This document shows, one piece after another, positions 9,333-19,211 of a stretch of DNA of 64,000 bases (within the stretch, counting starts at the first letter, position 1; each line of letters begins with the position of its first letter). This DNA is from Paenibacillus sp. FSL H7-0737 (GTDB lineage Bacteria > Bacillota > Bacilli > Paenibacillales > Paenibacillaceae), in contig NZ_CP009279.1 in NCBI RefSeq assembly GCF_000758545.1, positions 6,572,001 through 6,636,000 of the forward strand. The letters run 5' to 3'. The position numbers and the translations under genes were made by a program. Under the pieces are notes generated by a model. It did no database searches, was not told where the DNA came from, and saw nothing but the letters and a program-made list of their open reading frames with translations.

Positions 9333-9670
9333 ATCTTTTTAACAAATTCGGATTTTAATTTCATAGCTCCAAACCCATCAATTTTGCAATCAATATCATG
9401 ATCTCCGTCCACTAAACGGATGTTTTTGACTTTGGTACCTATCTTCAGAACAGATGAGCTTCCTTTTACCTTAAGGTCTTTGATTACAGTTACTGAGTCG
9501 CCGTCGTTTAATACATTGCCATTGGCATCTTTGATAACCTTTTGATCTTCACTATTCTCAGACTCTGATTCTAATGTCCACTCGTGTGCACATTCCGGGC
9601 AGACTAGTAGACTTCCATCTTCATAAGTGTACTCAGAATTACATTTCGGGCAGTTCGGTAAATTAGACAT
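9329..9670 (-). CDS. yjdM: PhnA/YjdM zinc-ribbon protein
   Basis: A 113-residue protein with the hallmark architecture of PhnA/YjdM: an N-terminal zinc ribbon with C8-x2-C11 and C24-x2-C27 (CPKC and CPEC), an acidic linker, then a C-terminal domain starting DANGNVLNDGDSV and containing IKDLKVKG. Despite its historical phn name it is not required for phosphonate use in most organisms and its role is unsettled. The family is very recognisable. It is monocistronic and convergent with the cyclase gene. Confidence 0.93.
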   Translation of the reverse strand: MSNLPNCPKCNSEYTYEDGSLLVCPECAHEWTLESESENSEDQKVIKDANGNVLNDGDSVTVIKDLKVKGSSSVLKIGTKVKNIRLVDGDHDIDCKIDGFGAMKLKSEFVKKI

Positions 9671-9888
9671 TGTTTCATTTTCTCCAATCGTAGTTCAAAT
9701 TCTAGCTGTCTTGCGGCTAATCTTTAAAAGTATATTTCATATTCATGAAGGAATCCACTATATCCAGATAGTAAGCTTGTTCCACGTTTCTTAAAAAACA
9801 AACTACTAAATATTATCTTGTATATATTTTCACAATTGTCTATGATAATAATGTAAAATTTTCATATAAATACATAGGAGAGTGAACA

Positions 9889-10227
9889 ATGATTAGTCAA
9901 AGGAGTGTCGCATTTTCCATTATACTGTCATTAATTACATGTGGAATATACGGAATATTTTGGTTTATTGTTCTAACAAATGACGTAGGAAAGCTAAGTG
10001 GAGACTACACATTCACAGGAGGAAAGCATTTTCTTCTAACATTGATTACTTGCGGGATATGGAGCCTGGTTTGGGCCTACCAGATCGGTAAACATGTTGC
10101 AGAAGCTCAAAGACAACGCGGCTATCTCGTATCCGATAATTCAGCTCTGTACGTGATCCTCACAATCTTTAGTTTTGGTATTGTCACATACGCTTTGGTG
10201 CAATCTGATGTTAACAAATTGGTATAA
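9889..10227 (+). CDS. DUF4234 small membrane protein
   Basis: A 112-residue protein with about three transmembrane helices. Two copies of the LITCG-I-(Y/W) motif (SLITCGIYGIFWF and TLITCGIWSLVWAY) define DUF4234; the polar middle segment HVAEAQRQRGY is also typical. Function unknown. The ATG follows an AGGAGAG site. Its 3' end overlaps the DUF2752 gene, suggesting coupled translation. Confidence 0.8.
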   Translation: MISQRSVAFSIILSLITCGIYGIFWFIVLTNDVGKLSGDYTFTGGKHFLLTLITCGIWSLVWAYQIGKHVAEAQRQRGYLVSDNSALYVILTIFSFGIVTYALVQSDVNKLV

Positions 10228-10618
10228 TTTTACGATTCATAGAAGGACACACCCTAAACTATTTTGGAGTGTGTCCTTAAGTCTCCTTGGCTTACTGTAT
10301 TTCACTGTATGGATGCCTTTAACCAATCTAGGTATACCTTGTCTATTTCATGAATGGACTGGATTTTATTGTCCGGGATGTGGAGTCACAAGAGTTATTC
10401 TATCCTTGTTAAAGTTCGACTTCATTCAGGCGTTTAGATTTAACCCGTTGCTATTTATTCTAGCGCCTCTGTATATGTTGTACTTAATTACTGAAAAGAA
10501 ACGTATCCAACCACTTAGCCATGGAATTATGGCTGTGATGTTGATCCTAACCGTTACATTTGGAGTACTGAGAAATTTTCCAATGTTTGATTACTTGGCC
10601 CCTACAGTAATTCGTTAG
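10208..10618 (+). CDS. DUF2752 membrane protein
   Basis: A small membrane protein with the DUF2752 signature CPGCGVTRVILSLL followed by a conserved FNPL, plus three to four hydrophobic helices. Function unknown; in other bacteria it often sits beside DUF4234 proteins. The start is uncertain. I give ATG 10208, overlapping the upstream gene by 20 nt; an earlier in-frame ATG at 10175 exists, but neither has a clear ribosome binding site, which fits translational coupling. Confidence 0.75.
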   Translation: MLTNWYNFTIHRRTHPKLFWSVSLSLLGLLYFTVWMPLTNLGIPCLFHEWTGFYCPGCGVTRVILSLLKFDFIQAFRFNPLLFILAPLYMLYLITEKKRIQPLSHGIMAVMLILTVTFGVLRNFPMFDYLAPTVIR

Positions 10619-10630
10619 CATCAACTATGG

Positions 10631-11284
10631 TTACATAATAGCTTGAAGGCGCACAATCGCTTGAGCCCGGTCAACCACCTCTAATTTGCTATAAAGATTA
10701 CTAATATAGTTACGGGCTGTCCCCTCCGCAATATGTAGTGTATCGGCAATTTCGCGATTGTTAAGTCCCCGGATAATGAGCTGCGCCAGCTCCTCTTCCC
10801 GTTCTGTCAGACTCATACGATCTACATTGGATCTTTGCCAATGTTCGTACTCCTCCGTCAATCTATTCATCCTGGTTGCCAATTTGGCTGCTACCGGAGC
10901 TGGCAGAATAAATTGCCCGGATATCGTATCACGGATCGAAGAAATCATTTTATCAGCATCCATATCCTTCAGCATATAGCCGCTTGCTCCAAATGCCATA
11001 CCCTCAACAATATAATCGGTCTCTATAAAAGTGGTTAAAATCAGAATGAATATATCCGGACGAATCTGCTTGATTCGTTTTAGTGCACTGATCCCATTCA
11101 TGATCGGCATTTGAACATCAAGCAGTACCAGATCGGGTTGGAATGCTTCCACCATCTCGCAGGCCTCTTCCCCGTTCTTGGCAGCGCCAACCACTTCCAT
11201 ATCATCCTCCAGATCCAGAATGGTACGAAGTCCTTCACGCGTCAACAATTGATCATCGGCAATTACAATCTTTATCTTACTCAT
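10631..11284 (-). CDS. NarL/FixJ-family response regulator, partner of the giant kinase
   Basis: A 217-residue two-domain regulator: a receiver with acidic pair D10/D11, phospho-acceptor D56 (VLLDVQMP) and the TT switch region (LILTTFIE), then a LuxR-type HTH (SLTEREEELAQLIIRGLNN, EIADTLHIAEGTARNYISN). Its ATG overlaps the stop of the upstream 1692-residue kinase gene by four bases (ATGA), so the pair is almost certainly co-translated and functions as a two-component system. Confidence 0.93.
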   Translation of the reverse strand: MSKIKIVIADDQLLTREGLRTILDLEDDMEVVGAAKNGEEACEMVEAFQPDLVLLDVQMPIMNGISALKRIKQIRPDIFILILTTFIETDYIVEGMAFGASGYMLKDMDADKMISSIRDTISGQFILPAPVAAKLATRMNRLTEEYEHWQRSNVDRMSLTEREEELAQLIIRGLNNREIADTLHIAEGTARNYISNLYSKLEVVDRAQAIVRLQAIM

Positions 11285-14200
11285 TTTCTATTCCCAACCC
11301 TTCGCATTGGCAGATCGATTTCCAGTAGACAGCCCTCATTCATTTCTGAATCGATGGATAAGCTACCTCCCAGTTGCTCCACCCGTTCTTTCATCGTCCT
11401 GAGTCCAAAACCCATCACTATATGACTATCTCCTGACCCACGATCTTTGAGCCTAAACTGTAAATTTGCTCCGACAGACTCCAGACTAAAATGAAACTCC
11501 GTACTCTTACCGTGTCTGATTCCGTTCGTTAGGCCCTCCTGCAAAGCATGATAGATGGCCTTTTTATAGGCTGTTGACATGGCCTCCGGCAGATCATAAA
11601 TAATGGCATGGACGACAACGCCCGCATTACGTTCAGTATCGCGTATCAGTTGCTTCAACATGACCGTGAGGTCCGAATACTTGTCCTCCTTCAGCATATG
11701 GACAGAGCCGCGGATTTCATTCAAGCTATGCCGAACAAGATCCTGTGCTTCAACCAGTCGCTGAAAACCACTATCTATATCTTTTTTCTGAAGCAGCCGC
11801 TTGCCAGCTTCAATCTGCAGAATCGTCGATGTAAGTGTATGCCCAACAATATCATGAATCTCTTGGGCAATACGATTGCGTTCTTCAAAGACGGTAGCTT
11901 CGGCCAAAGCCGCAGATGTTTCTCGCATCGAACGCTCCAGACTACGAGTTCTTTCTACAACTTGGTCCTCTAGATTTTTTTTAAGATATTGGATTCCCGA
12001 ATACAGCTTGGCGTTAGCGATTGAAATTGCGCATTGTGAACCAAGCAGCTTGAGCACATCGAGTCTACTTGGCGTAAATACACCCGGGGATAGGTTATTC
12101 TCCAAATAGAGCAAGCAAACCAATTTATTCTGATTCATGATAGGAAGACAAAGAACCGATTTCAGTCTATTCTTCCTAACGTAAACGTTACGCGTAAATA
12201 TCCCCTCACTGAGCGCATCATGTAATACAACCTGCTCCTGTGTTCTTGCTGCATAGGCTATAATCGCTGCCGGAACAAGATCTGACTCTTCCCCGAGAGG
12301 AACAGATTCGATATGCTGAGCTTCTGAGGTACCATAAGCTTCAACCATCCATTTGCCATCATGATCAAAAATAACTGCCCCATATTCGGCCCCAGCATTG
12401 TGGAGCATGATCCGCATCAGCGTGGCCAATAATCGACTCATCTCCATCTCGCCCGATAAAGCTTGAGCAGACATAACTACAGAAAGGGAATCGACTCGAT
12501 CGAGCCCGGGCTCCCGTTTAATATGCAGCAAATGGCTATGCTGCTGCTCAAGGTCAGCCGCTTTAGCCTTTGCGCCCCATTGCAGATAAGCCTCGTAGGC
12601 CTCAGTCATATAGATTCTTGCTAGATGTAATTTGCCATGACGAAGTCCATATTTGCCGTAGCATTCCGCCGCCATCGCTAAATCGTGAATATGGCCATTG
12701 ATACGAGCAGCCTCAATAGACTGCTCATACAAGGCTTCAGCTTGTCGTGGATCCCGCGATAGGCGAGTCAGCTCAGCCTTCATCAACAAATATTTATGCT
12801 CATAATTTTCCGGGCAACGCTTAGCAAGCTTTTTCATTTTCTTCAGCCGACTGTGCATTTTTACCCGGTATACACGTTGCTCTTCAGCGTTATATTCCTC
12901 ATACAACTGAGCCCAGACTAAACATTCATACACGGTCTGCATAGGACTGTCTAAGCCATCTTCACGTGATTTTATAATGGCAGCTGATTTCGCTAATGCC
13001 TCACTGGCTTCGCGGTACTCCCCAAATACATAACCTGTCAAATATCTGTGTATCCAGACCATTTCTTGTATAAAATTAAAGGTATCTCCATGAACCGACT
13101 GTGCAAAATCAGGTTCGCTAATCTCTGCGATGTTAAATGGATCATCTAGAGAGCGATAACCTGTCAATCGAACTAGAGTAGCAGCAGCTATGATAGCCTG
13201 CTTACAATGAAGACTGTTGTTATGGCGCAGCAAATCACCGGAATGAGCAATTAACCGATCATAGATATCGCCTAACGGATGGCCAAATTGCAAAAGGGAG
13301 GCACAGTTGATTAGCACACTCTGGTTGCCCTTCCATAAGTCACCTGATTCCAGTCCCACTTTACCTGCTTTCTCGGTAAACATACGGAGCATAGTTGGAT
13401 CATAATGCCGCCAGCTATCGTAGCACATTGCGAACGCAGCTAAGGTTGTCATATGCACTTTCGGATAGGGTTCCGATAAGCTGCACGCCAGCATGGCCCA
13501 TTTAAATGTTTCTTCATCATTACGGAAGTAATAGTATTGAAACATTGCATAGCCTATGAATCCAATGGAAGCCTCCGGAGTCATCCCATAATCGAGCGTC
13601 AATTCAATCATGGTGAAGGAAGAAGCGAGCCACCCATCTCGGTTGACATAGAAGCAGGCATTGCTCGTATGATCTAAAGTGGTCATTGCGACTCTACGAG
13701 CCTCGTCGGTCATCGGCGGTAAAAGATTAAGCGATTCGAGTGAAACCTTCTGTAGTCTGCGCCGCAATCTTAACCATTGAAGCGTCAATTGAACATAGCT
13801 AGGATCAAATTGATGGCTCACTTTCAATAGCGATAATGTATGCCGACCTAAGGAGATAACCTCTTCATGATTATCATTACTTGCTTCCAATTGAACCTTC
13901 ATCGCGTAGATATAAGCCTTATCCGTATTTGTCGCAGCTTTATGGATTAACAGATGAAATAATTCATTAGCCTTATCAAAATGTGAACATAAGTATTCGA
14001 GCTCGGCCCTCTCACGAAATACCCGGAAGGTTAGCCCATAATGCTCCTCCCAGCTCTGTACCTCTAGTATCGCTGTTGCCTGAAGCATATATTGTAAGGC
14101 TGTCTCATGTGCAGTCGTTTGCTTCGCTTTTATCCCTGCCTGTAAGTTCAGCTCTACCAGTTGAAGCCTCTGTTCGGGGCGATCTATCCATGTAAGCGCC

Positions 14201-16359
14201 TGATTGAAATGATGGACCGCTTCAAATAGAATCGTTCCTTCACTAAGAGAGCTGCGGCCTAGCAATAGCATGCCAATCCTCCAATGTAGCTCTGGGCGCA
14301 CCTCTTCGGGAACAAGAGCATAAGCCGCCCGATGAATGCGGTTGTGCTGGAATTTAAAATGCGTATATTCCTCCCCGTTAACAGGTTGTAGCACACGTCC
14401 ATTTACAGCGATTTCCAACGCTTCGGTCAATGTCTCTACCGGAATCTCCGTAATTTCGGCAAGCGTACCCACATCAAATATGCTGCCCAGTAATGCAGCT
14501 CTACTAAGTGCATACACCGTCTGATCAGGAAATTGCTGTAACTTACTTGAAAGATAGGCTGCTGCATTATCAGGAACATTCAATTCAGTAATGCGCTGGA
14601 GGTCCCATTTCCAGCTTCGAAGATCCTCGTCAAATTCCACTCGCTGATCATCAATCAAATCCTGAAGGAATTGCTTAATAAATAGTGGATTCCCATCTGT
14701 CTTATGCAGAAGTACCCGCGCTAACTCGTCCAAGTCAGCAGCCTCGTAACGCATAACATCCAGTAGCAGTTGTTTTAAATCGGTGAGTTCAAGCGCTTGT
14801 AGAGATATTCTACTCATCACTACGTTGCGGTCTATCAAATGCTTTTCCAGCCTACTGAGTGGGTGCAGCCTCGTGATTTCCCGATCACGATAGGAAAGAA
14901 CGATTAGCAGATGACTCGTGGCCGTGTCCTCTATAAGCGAAGTGAGATATTGCAGCGATGTTTCATCCGCCCATTGCAGATTGTCCAATATCAAGATCAA
15001 AGGATGATCTTCATGGGGAAAGAGTTGAATAAATCGGCTCATAATTAATTGAAATCGATGCTGAGCTTCCAGCGGCGGCAACGGAGGCACGGAAGGTTGG
15101 GGGCCAATCAAGAGCTCAAGCTTAGGGACAAGTTCGATCAATAATTGCCCGTAACTGTCCACTGCTTGTAAAATACGCAGCTTCCAAACCTCCACCTGCA
15201 GCTTCGTTTCCATCAGCAGTTGACTGACCAATTCTTCTATAACTTGATGCCAGATGCCATAAGGGAGTGAGGTATGTAGAGATTCGAATTTGCCTCTGGC
15301 GAAAAAACCATCCAAAGAAATCGAATTTCTAAGCGTTTCTTTTAGAAAGGTTGTTTTGCCGATACCACTCTCGCCACTAAGCCAGACCGTCTTTACTGCA
15401 CCTTGTGATGCTCGTTTCAGTGCTTCTCGTAAGCTTAGTTTCTCAAAATGTCTTCCGTAGAATCGTTCCGATACCATCCAGCGTTCTGGAATATCCCAGC
15501 TTCCTAATAGGAAGGGCTCGATGTACCCGTATTGTTGTAGGTGGGTTAGACATTCCTCAAGATCCGACTTGATTCCAAAGGCGCTGGCATATCTCGCATC
15601 AGGCATCTTCTCCATGCATTTAGCAACAATGTCAGAGATAGATAGAGGGATAGCGGGAAACCTGCGATGTAAAGGCTCAGGTGTATCTGCAAGATGACGA
15701 TATACAATATCAACAACATCATGAAGCTCAAAGGGGCGACTGCCTGAAAGACATTCATACATAATGACTCCAAGCGAATAAAAGTCAGAACGATAGTCCG
15801 GGTTCAACCCAGTTCGACCCGTTTGCTCTGGCGATATATAAGGAAGCAAGGCATCCGGCCGCCCGCTTAAAGGTGACAATGGACTGGTATCATTTTCAGT
15901 GGAGCACATTCGTATATCAATAAATTTCACTTCAAAAGTAATTGGATTGACGATTAGATGAGCGGGGGTCAGTTCATTTAGTGTTATTTTTTCACGATGA
16001 ATTTGCATAAGGCAATCAGCAACAGCTATGGCGATCCGAAGCAGCACTGGAAGCTCCAGTGAATCAGGTGTACGCAGTATCTGATCCAGCGTACTCCCCT
16101 CTATATCTTTTAGGAGAAGGACTGGCCGATCCGGCGTGATTTCCAGGCTATATGCCTCGATTGCTCCACGACCGCTAAGTCGCTTAAGCATGTCATACTC
16201 ATGACGAAAAGCATCAACCATAGTAGATCCCGGGTACTCGCCTGTAGTTGTCTTGGCAATAACCCTAAGGCCATCTTCTTGACGTAGGAGTCTGTACAGC
16301 CTGATATCTGAGGTAGTCTCTATCAGATCTAAAGTTTGGTATCCTTGCAACTCAAACAT
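11281..16359 (-). CDS. giant sensor: pseudokinase-AAA ATPase-TPR-like-GAF-histidine kinase
   Basis: A cytoplasmic protein of about 1692 residues. I start it at ATG 16359 because AGGGAG overlaps the upstream GTG 16368. In order it holds a Ser/Thr-kinase-like domain (about 5-270), an ATPase domain with Walker A GESGIGKT (329-336) and Walker B LILDNLQWAD (ending near 465), a long helical-repeat region (about 640-1270), a GAF domain (about 1285-1435), and a HisKA_3/HATPase module with H1502 in EIHDIVGH and a GFGLRTMKERV G-box. The kinase-like domain appears dead: the HRD-type loop reads NELTPAHLI (no catalytic Asp or Asn) and DFG reads FID-I. The domain order matches the large predicted-ATPase kinases of Firmicutes and cyanobacteria. 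It is translationally coupled to its regulator. Confidence 0.9.
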   Translation of the reverse strand: MFELQGYQTLDLIETTSDIRLYRLLRQEDGLRVIAKTTTGEYPGSTMVDAFRHEYDMLKRLSGRGAIEAYSLEITPDRPVLLLKDIEGSTLDQILRTPDSLELPVLLRIAIAVADCLMQIHREKITLNELTPAHLIVNPITFEVKFIDIRMCSTENDTSPLSPLSGRPDALLPYISPEQTGRTGLNPDYRSDFYSLGVIMYECLSGSRPFELHDVVDIVYRHLADTPEPLHRRFPAIPLSISDIVAKCMEKMPDARYASAFGIKSDLEECLTHLQQYGYIEPFLLGSWDIPERWMVSERFYGRHFEKLSLREALKRASQGAVKTVWLSGESGIGKTTFLKETLRNSISLDGFFARGKFESLHTSLPYGIWHQVIEELVSQLLMETKLQVEVWKLRILQAVDSYGQLLIELVPKLELLIGPQPSVPPLPPLEAQHRFQLIMSRFIQLFPHEDHPLILILDNLQWADETSLQYLTSLIEDTATSHLLIVLSYRDREITRLHPLSRLEKHLIDRNVVMSRISLQALELTDLKQLLLDVMRYEAADLDELARVLLHKTDGNPLFIKQFLQDLIDDQRVEFDEDLRSWKWDLQRITELNVPDNAAAYLSSKLQQFPDQTVYALSRAALLGSIFDVGTLAEITEIPVETLTEALEIAVNGRVLQPVNGEEYTHFKFQHNRIHRAAYALVPEEVRPELHWRIGMLLLGRSSLSEGTILFEAVHHFNQALTWIDRPEQRLQLVELNLQAGIKAKQTTAHETALQYMLQATAILEVQSWEEHYGLTFRVFRERAELEYLCSHFDKANELFHLLIHKAATNTDKAYIYAMKVQLEASNDNHEEVISLGRHTLSLLKVSHQFDPSYVQLTLQWLRLRRRLQKVSLESLNLLPPMTDEARRVAMTTLDHTSNACFYVNRDGWLASSFTMIELTLDYGMTPEASIGFIGYAMFQYYYFRNDEETFKWAMLACSLSEPYPKVHMTTLAAFAMCYDSWRHYDPTMLRMFTEKAGKVGLESGDLWKGNQSVLINCASLLQFGHPLGDIYDRLIAHSGDLLRHNNSLHCKQAIIAAATLVRLTGYRSLDDPFNIAEISEPDFAQSVHGDTFNFIQEMVWIHRYLTGYVFGEYREASEALAKSAAIIKSREDGLDSPMQTVYECLVWAQLYEEYNAEEQRVYRVKMHSRLKKMKKLAKRCPENYEHKYLLMKAELTRLSRDPRQAEALYEQSIEAARINGHIHDLAMAAECYGKYGLRHGKLHLARIYMTEAYEAYLQWGAKAKAADLEQQHSHLLHIKREPGLDRVDSLSVVMSAQALSGEMEMSRLLATLMRIMLHNAGAEYGAVIFDHDGKWMVEAYGTSEAQHIESVPLGEESDLVPAAIIAYAARTQEQVVLHDALSEGIFTRNVYVRKNRLKSVLCLPIMNQNKLVCLLYLENNLSPGVFTPSRLDVLKLLGSQCAISIANAKLYSGIQYLKKNLEDQVVERTRSLERSMRETSAALAEATVFEERNRIAQEIHDIVGHTLTSTILQIEAGKRLLQKKDIDSGFQRLVEAQDLVRHSLNEIRGSVHMLKEDKYSDLTVMLKQLIRDTERNAGVVVHAIIYDLPEAMSTAYKKAIYHALQEGLTNGIRHGKSTEFHFSLESVGANLQFRLKDRGSGDSHIVMGFGLRTMKERVEQLGGSLSIDSEMNEGCLLEIDLPMRRVGNRK

Positions 16360-16470
16360 GAACAGCACTCCCTAGTTACAATTAGGTAGACAGAATAAGC
16401 AATCTCGCAAAGCAATTATACTCATTATATCATCTGATCTCGCCATAGAATCCTATGTTGTAATTAACTT

Positions 16471-16494
16471 TGTCATCTATTTTGTCATATGACA
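16471..16494 (+). promoter_or_regulatory. 24-bp TGTCAT tandem/palindromic element (copy A)
   Basis: TGTCAT at 16471 recurs 12 bp later as part of the perfect palindrome TGTCATATGACA (16483-16494). It lies 68 bp before the patatin-fusion start and 111 bp before the giant-kinase start. It is 20/24 identical to the element at 19856-19879. It is a likely binding site for one of the LuxR-type regulators; this is inference from recurrence. Confidence 0.55.
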
Positions 16495-16562
16495 TCTATA
16501 AAATCCCATTGTGATAATATAGGAAAAAATACTCAATCATCCCCACATAGGGAGGATTCAAA

Positions 16563-18422
16563 TTGCATCTTTCCTACATAGACTACCCTATGCTTGAGCA
16601 CCTGTCCGATGAAGAATTACAGCAGTTAGCTCCAGAAATGCAAGAAGAGCATTATGAACCCGGCAAGCTTATCATGCAAAAGGGCGAGGTCAGCCAGCGG
16701 GTTTATATTTTGGTATCCGGTCAGGTACAAGTATTTATTAGTACGGAAATAAAGGTAGAATTGGCTATACTCTCGAAAGGCCAGTTCTTCGGGGAAATGT
16801 CCTGTCTTACCGGAGACCCCATCAGTGCACATGTAGAAGCGATCGATAACGTTCATGTAATATCCGTATCCAGAAGTGGCATGCTGCTGTTAATGGACAA
16901 AAATCGCGAGTTCCGTAGCCAGATCATCGAATCCATGATCAAGAGAATCCAAAATTCCAACGAACGTGTACTGGAGGAGCATTCGAAAAGTCAGATCATC
17001 ATGAAGCTTCATGAATCCGAGGAACAAGAGCGCTATGGTGAACTGATCGGAGAAAGTGCCGAAATGCGCACACTACTCAGATCGATTGAACATCTATCGA
17101 CGGAGCGGGTCCATGTTGTCGTGATAGGTGAATCCGGTACAGGGAAGGTAAATGTAGCAAGAGCACTTCATTACCGAGCAACGAACGGTCAATACCCGCT
17201 ACTGGTGTTAAATGTAGCAGACATGAGCCTTGTTGATTGGGAGACCAAGGTTATTGCGGCAAAAGGAGGAACCATTGTCATCGAGGAAGCAGAATCCTGT
17301 CCTTCTGAGAAGCTACTACAGCTGCTGGAGGCAGCTGCACAGATTCGAATCATCCTGACTAGCACTTGTCCCTTGAAGATTGTTTCCCACTTAGCGGTCT
17401 TGCCTGTGCCTCCTCTTCGTGAGCGAACTGAAGATATACCGCTGCTTGCGCAATACTTTCTAGAAAAAGAAGGAGCGGGCAAGGCGCAAGAAATCCTCTC
17501 TCAAGATGCCCTGAGCATGCTGTCCCTGTTCCCTTACCTCGACAATAATGTAGAGGAATTACGAAATATCGTGAGAGAAGCCTATATTCGTAGCGAAGGA
17601 CGTATGATCTACAGTCACCATCTCCGCTTCGGCCGAGTCCGAAAAGTAGGAGACCGCCCAGTTATTGGTCTGGCGTTAGGAAGCGGCGCAGCCAGAGGCA
17701 TGGCTCACCTTGGGGTGTTAAACATTCTGGAGCAGGAGGGCATTCCCATAGACATGATCGCAGGAACAAGCGTTGGATCTATGGTCGGAGGAGCCTATGC
17801 AGCCGGAATGTCTGTAAAAGAATGTATGAAGGTTCTTTCTACGATCAGTTGGGGACAACTGGTGCGTCCAACCTTCCCTATGCGGTCCCTTGTTCATAAC
17901 GCGCCCATTATCAGCTTTATCGAAAAGCATGTCGGTAAGCGTCTAATTGAGGAGCTGCCTATACCCTTTGGCGCGATAGCTTCAGACGTCTCCACCGGTG
18001 AGGCTCATATCATGAGAACGGGTTCGCTTGCACATGCCATTGCCGCAAGTACAGCCGTTCCCGTAGCCATGCGACCTGTCAACTATCAAGGAAAGCACTT
18101 AGCCGATGGAGCCATTGTTCATCCTGTGCCAGCTGCGCTAGTAAGAAGCATGGGAGCTGATATTGTGATAGCAGTTAACGTTTGCCCTGAATCCTTCACG
18201 AAGGGAGCAGCCAGACATCTAATAGATTCCTTAATGAATACGATTGACATCATGAGCGCAAAACTGATAAAGGAAGAGCTGCAATTAGCGGATGTAATCT
18301 TGCGTCCCGATCTTGGCTTCAATCAAATCAGCTTTAAGGATGCGGACGATTACATAGCCGCCGGAGAAGTGGTAACAAGAGAAGCGATTACCCAAATCCG
18401 CCAAAAAATAGCCGCTTCCTAA
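16563..18422 (+). CDS. cNMP-binding / AAA+ / patatin-like phospholipase fusion
   Basis: A 619-residue fusion starting at TTG 16563 (GGAGG 7 nt upstream). Residues 10-130 form a cyclic-nucleotide-binding beta-barrel (GQFFGEMSCLTGDPISA). Residues 155-355 resemble a sigma-54-activator AAA+ domain with Walker A GESGTGK (189-195) and PPLRERTEDIPLLAQYFL, but Walker B is GGTIVIEEAE and the GAFTGA loop that contacts sigma-54 is absent. Residues 365-600 are a patatin lipase with oxyanion loop GSGAARG (373-379), nucleophile S403 in GTSVG and D515 in the DGA motif, a complete Ser-Asp dyad. There is no HTH and no signal peptide. It is best read as a cytoplasmic lipid hydrolase regulated by a small ligand and possibly ATP. 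It is divergent from the giant kinase gene. Confidence 0.88.
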   Translation: MHLSYIDYPMLEHLSDEELQQLAPEMQEEHYEPGKLIMQKGEVSQRVYILVSGQVQVFISTEIKVELAILSKGQFFGEMSCLTGDPISAHVEAIDNVHVISVSRSGMLLLMDKNREFRSQIIESMIKRIQNSNERVLEEHSKSQIIMKLHESEEQERYGELIGESAEMRTLLRSIEHLSTERVHVVVIGESGTGKVNVARALHYRATNGQYPLLVLNVADMSLVDWETKVIAAKGGTIVIEEAESCPSEKLLQLLEAAAQIRIILTSTCPLKIVSHLAVLPVPPLRERTEDIPLLAQYFLEKEGAGKAQEILSQDALSMLSLFPYLDNNVEELRNIVREAYIRSEGRMIYSHHLRFGRVRKVGDRPVIGLALGSGAARGMAHLGVLNILEQEGIPIDMIAGTSVGSMVGGAYAAGMSVKECMKVLSTISWGQLVRPTFPMRSLVHNAPIISFIEKHVGKRLIEELPIPFGAIASDVSTGEAHIMRTGSLAHAIAASTAVPVAMRPVNYQGKHLADGAIVHPVPAALVRSMGADIVIAVNVCPESFTKGAARHLIDSLMNTIDIMSAKLIKEELQLADVILRPDLGFNQISFKDADDYIAAGEVVTREAITQIRQKIAAS

Positions 18423-18451
18423 ATACATTGCATACAAAAAAAGAAAAATTC

Positions 18452-18496
18452 AGGAGGTGTCCCAAGAGCTATGAACTGCTACTGAGACACCTCCTC
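18452..18496 (-). terminator. terminator between convergent patatin fusion and NarL-type regulator
   Basis: Perfect arms AGGAGGTGTC and GACACCTCCT enclose about 25 bases; on the minus strand a TTTTTC run follows a few bases later. It probably serves both convergent genes. Confidence 0.7.
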
Positions 18497-18520
18497 GTAT
18501 TTAATGCTAATGTTATATTT

Positions 18521-19156
18521 TTACTCATAACACATTTCATATTTCGTTAGCCCTATCGCGTTTGCGTACAATGCTGCCTGTGTCCGATCATTAACCTGCA
18601 GCTTCGCTAAAATCTGGCTGACATGCTTCTTCACCGTAAATTCACTGATATATAGACGTGTAGCAATCGTTCTGTTGCAAGCACCTTGTCCAAGTTCAAT
18701 CAGTACTTCCTTCTCTTTCGGTGTTAATTCATCCGTCGGACTGCTGCCGCTAATACGCATCTTTTCTTCCATTAGACCAGGATCATAGTACTTTCTCCCT
18801 TTATGCACCAATTGGATAGCAAAGAGTAACTCCTCCGGCAGTGCCTCTTTTAGGACATATCCATCTACTAGTACTTCTTCAGCCCTCAAAAAATCCTCTC
18901 TGCTCGCAGAGGAAGTCAACAGAATGAACTTACTAACCATGCCGCGAGCACGTGCTGTCTTAATGATATCCAAGCCCGATTCATTAACAAGCTTAAGATC
19001 AATGAGAACAATATCTGGCTTTGTCGCTTCAATCACATCAAATGCTTCTTGACCATTCGTGGCTTCACCAGCGAATTGCACACCTGGCTGCATTGAAATG
19101 ACAGATGCCAGCCCTCTTCTAACTAAAGGATGATCATCCACAATAACGATTTTCAT
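18521..19156 (-). CDS. orphan NarL/LuxR-type response regulator
   Basis: A 211-residue regulator. The receiver has DD at 7-8, phospho-acceptor D53 (VLIDLKL) and K104 near VLKEALPEE; the C-terminal HTH carries ELTPKEKEVLIELGQG and CNRTIATRLYISEFTVKKHV. ATG follows GGGAGGCG. No histidine kinase adjoins it; the only co-oriented neighbour is a lemA-like gene 55 bp upstream, so the two probably share a transcript. Its kinase could be the giant sensor nearby or another encoded elsewhere. Confidence 0.9.
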   Translation of the reverse strand: MKIVIVDDHPLVRRGLASVISMQPGVQFAGEATNGQEAFDVIEATKPDIVLIDLKLVNESGLDIIKTARARGMVSKFILLTSSASREDFLRAEEVLVDGYVLKEALPEELLFAIQLVHKGRKYYDPGLMEEKMRISGSSPTDELTPKEKEVLIELGQGACNRTIATRLYISEFTVKKHVSQILAKLQVNDRTQAALYANAIGLTKYEMCYE

Positions 19157-19211
19157 AGAAACGCCTCCCTCTAAATCTCATGACAATCTTAATTCTCTAT
19201 ATCAAGTCCAC

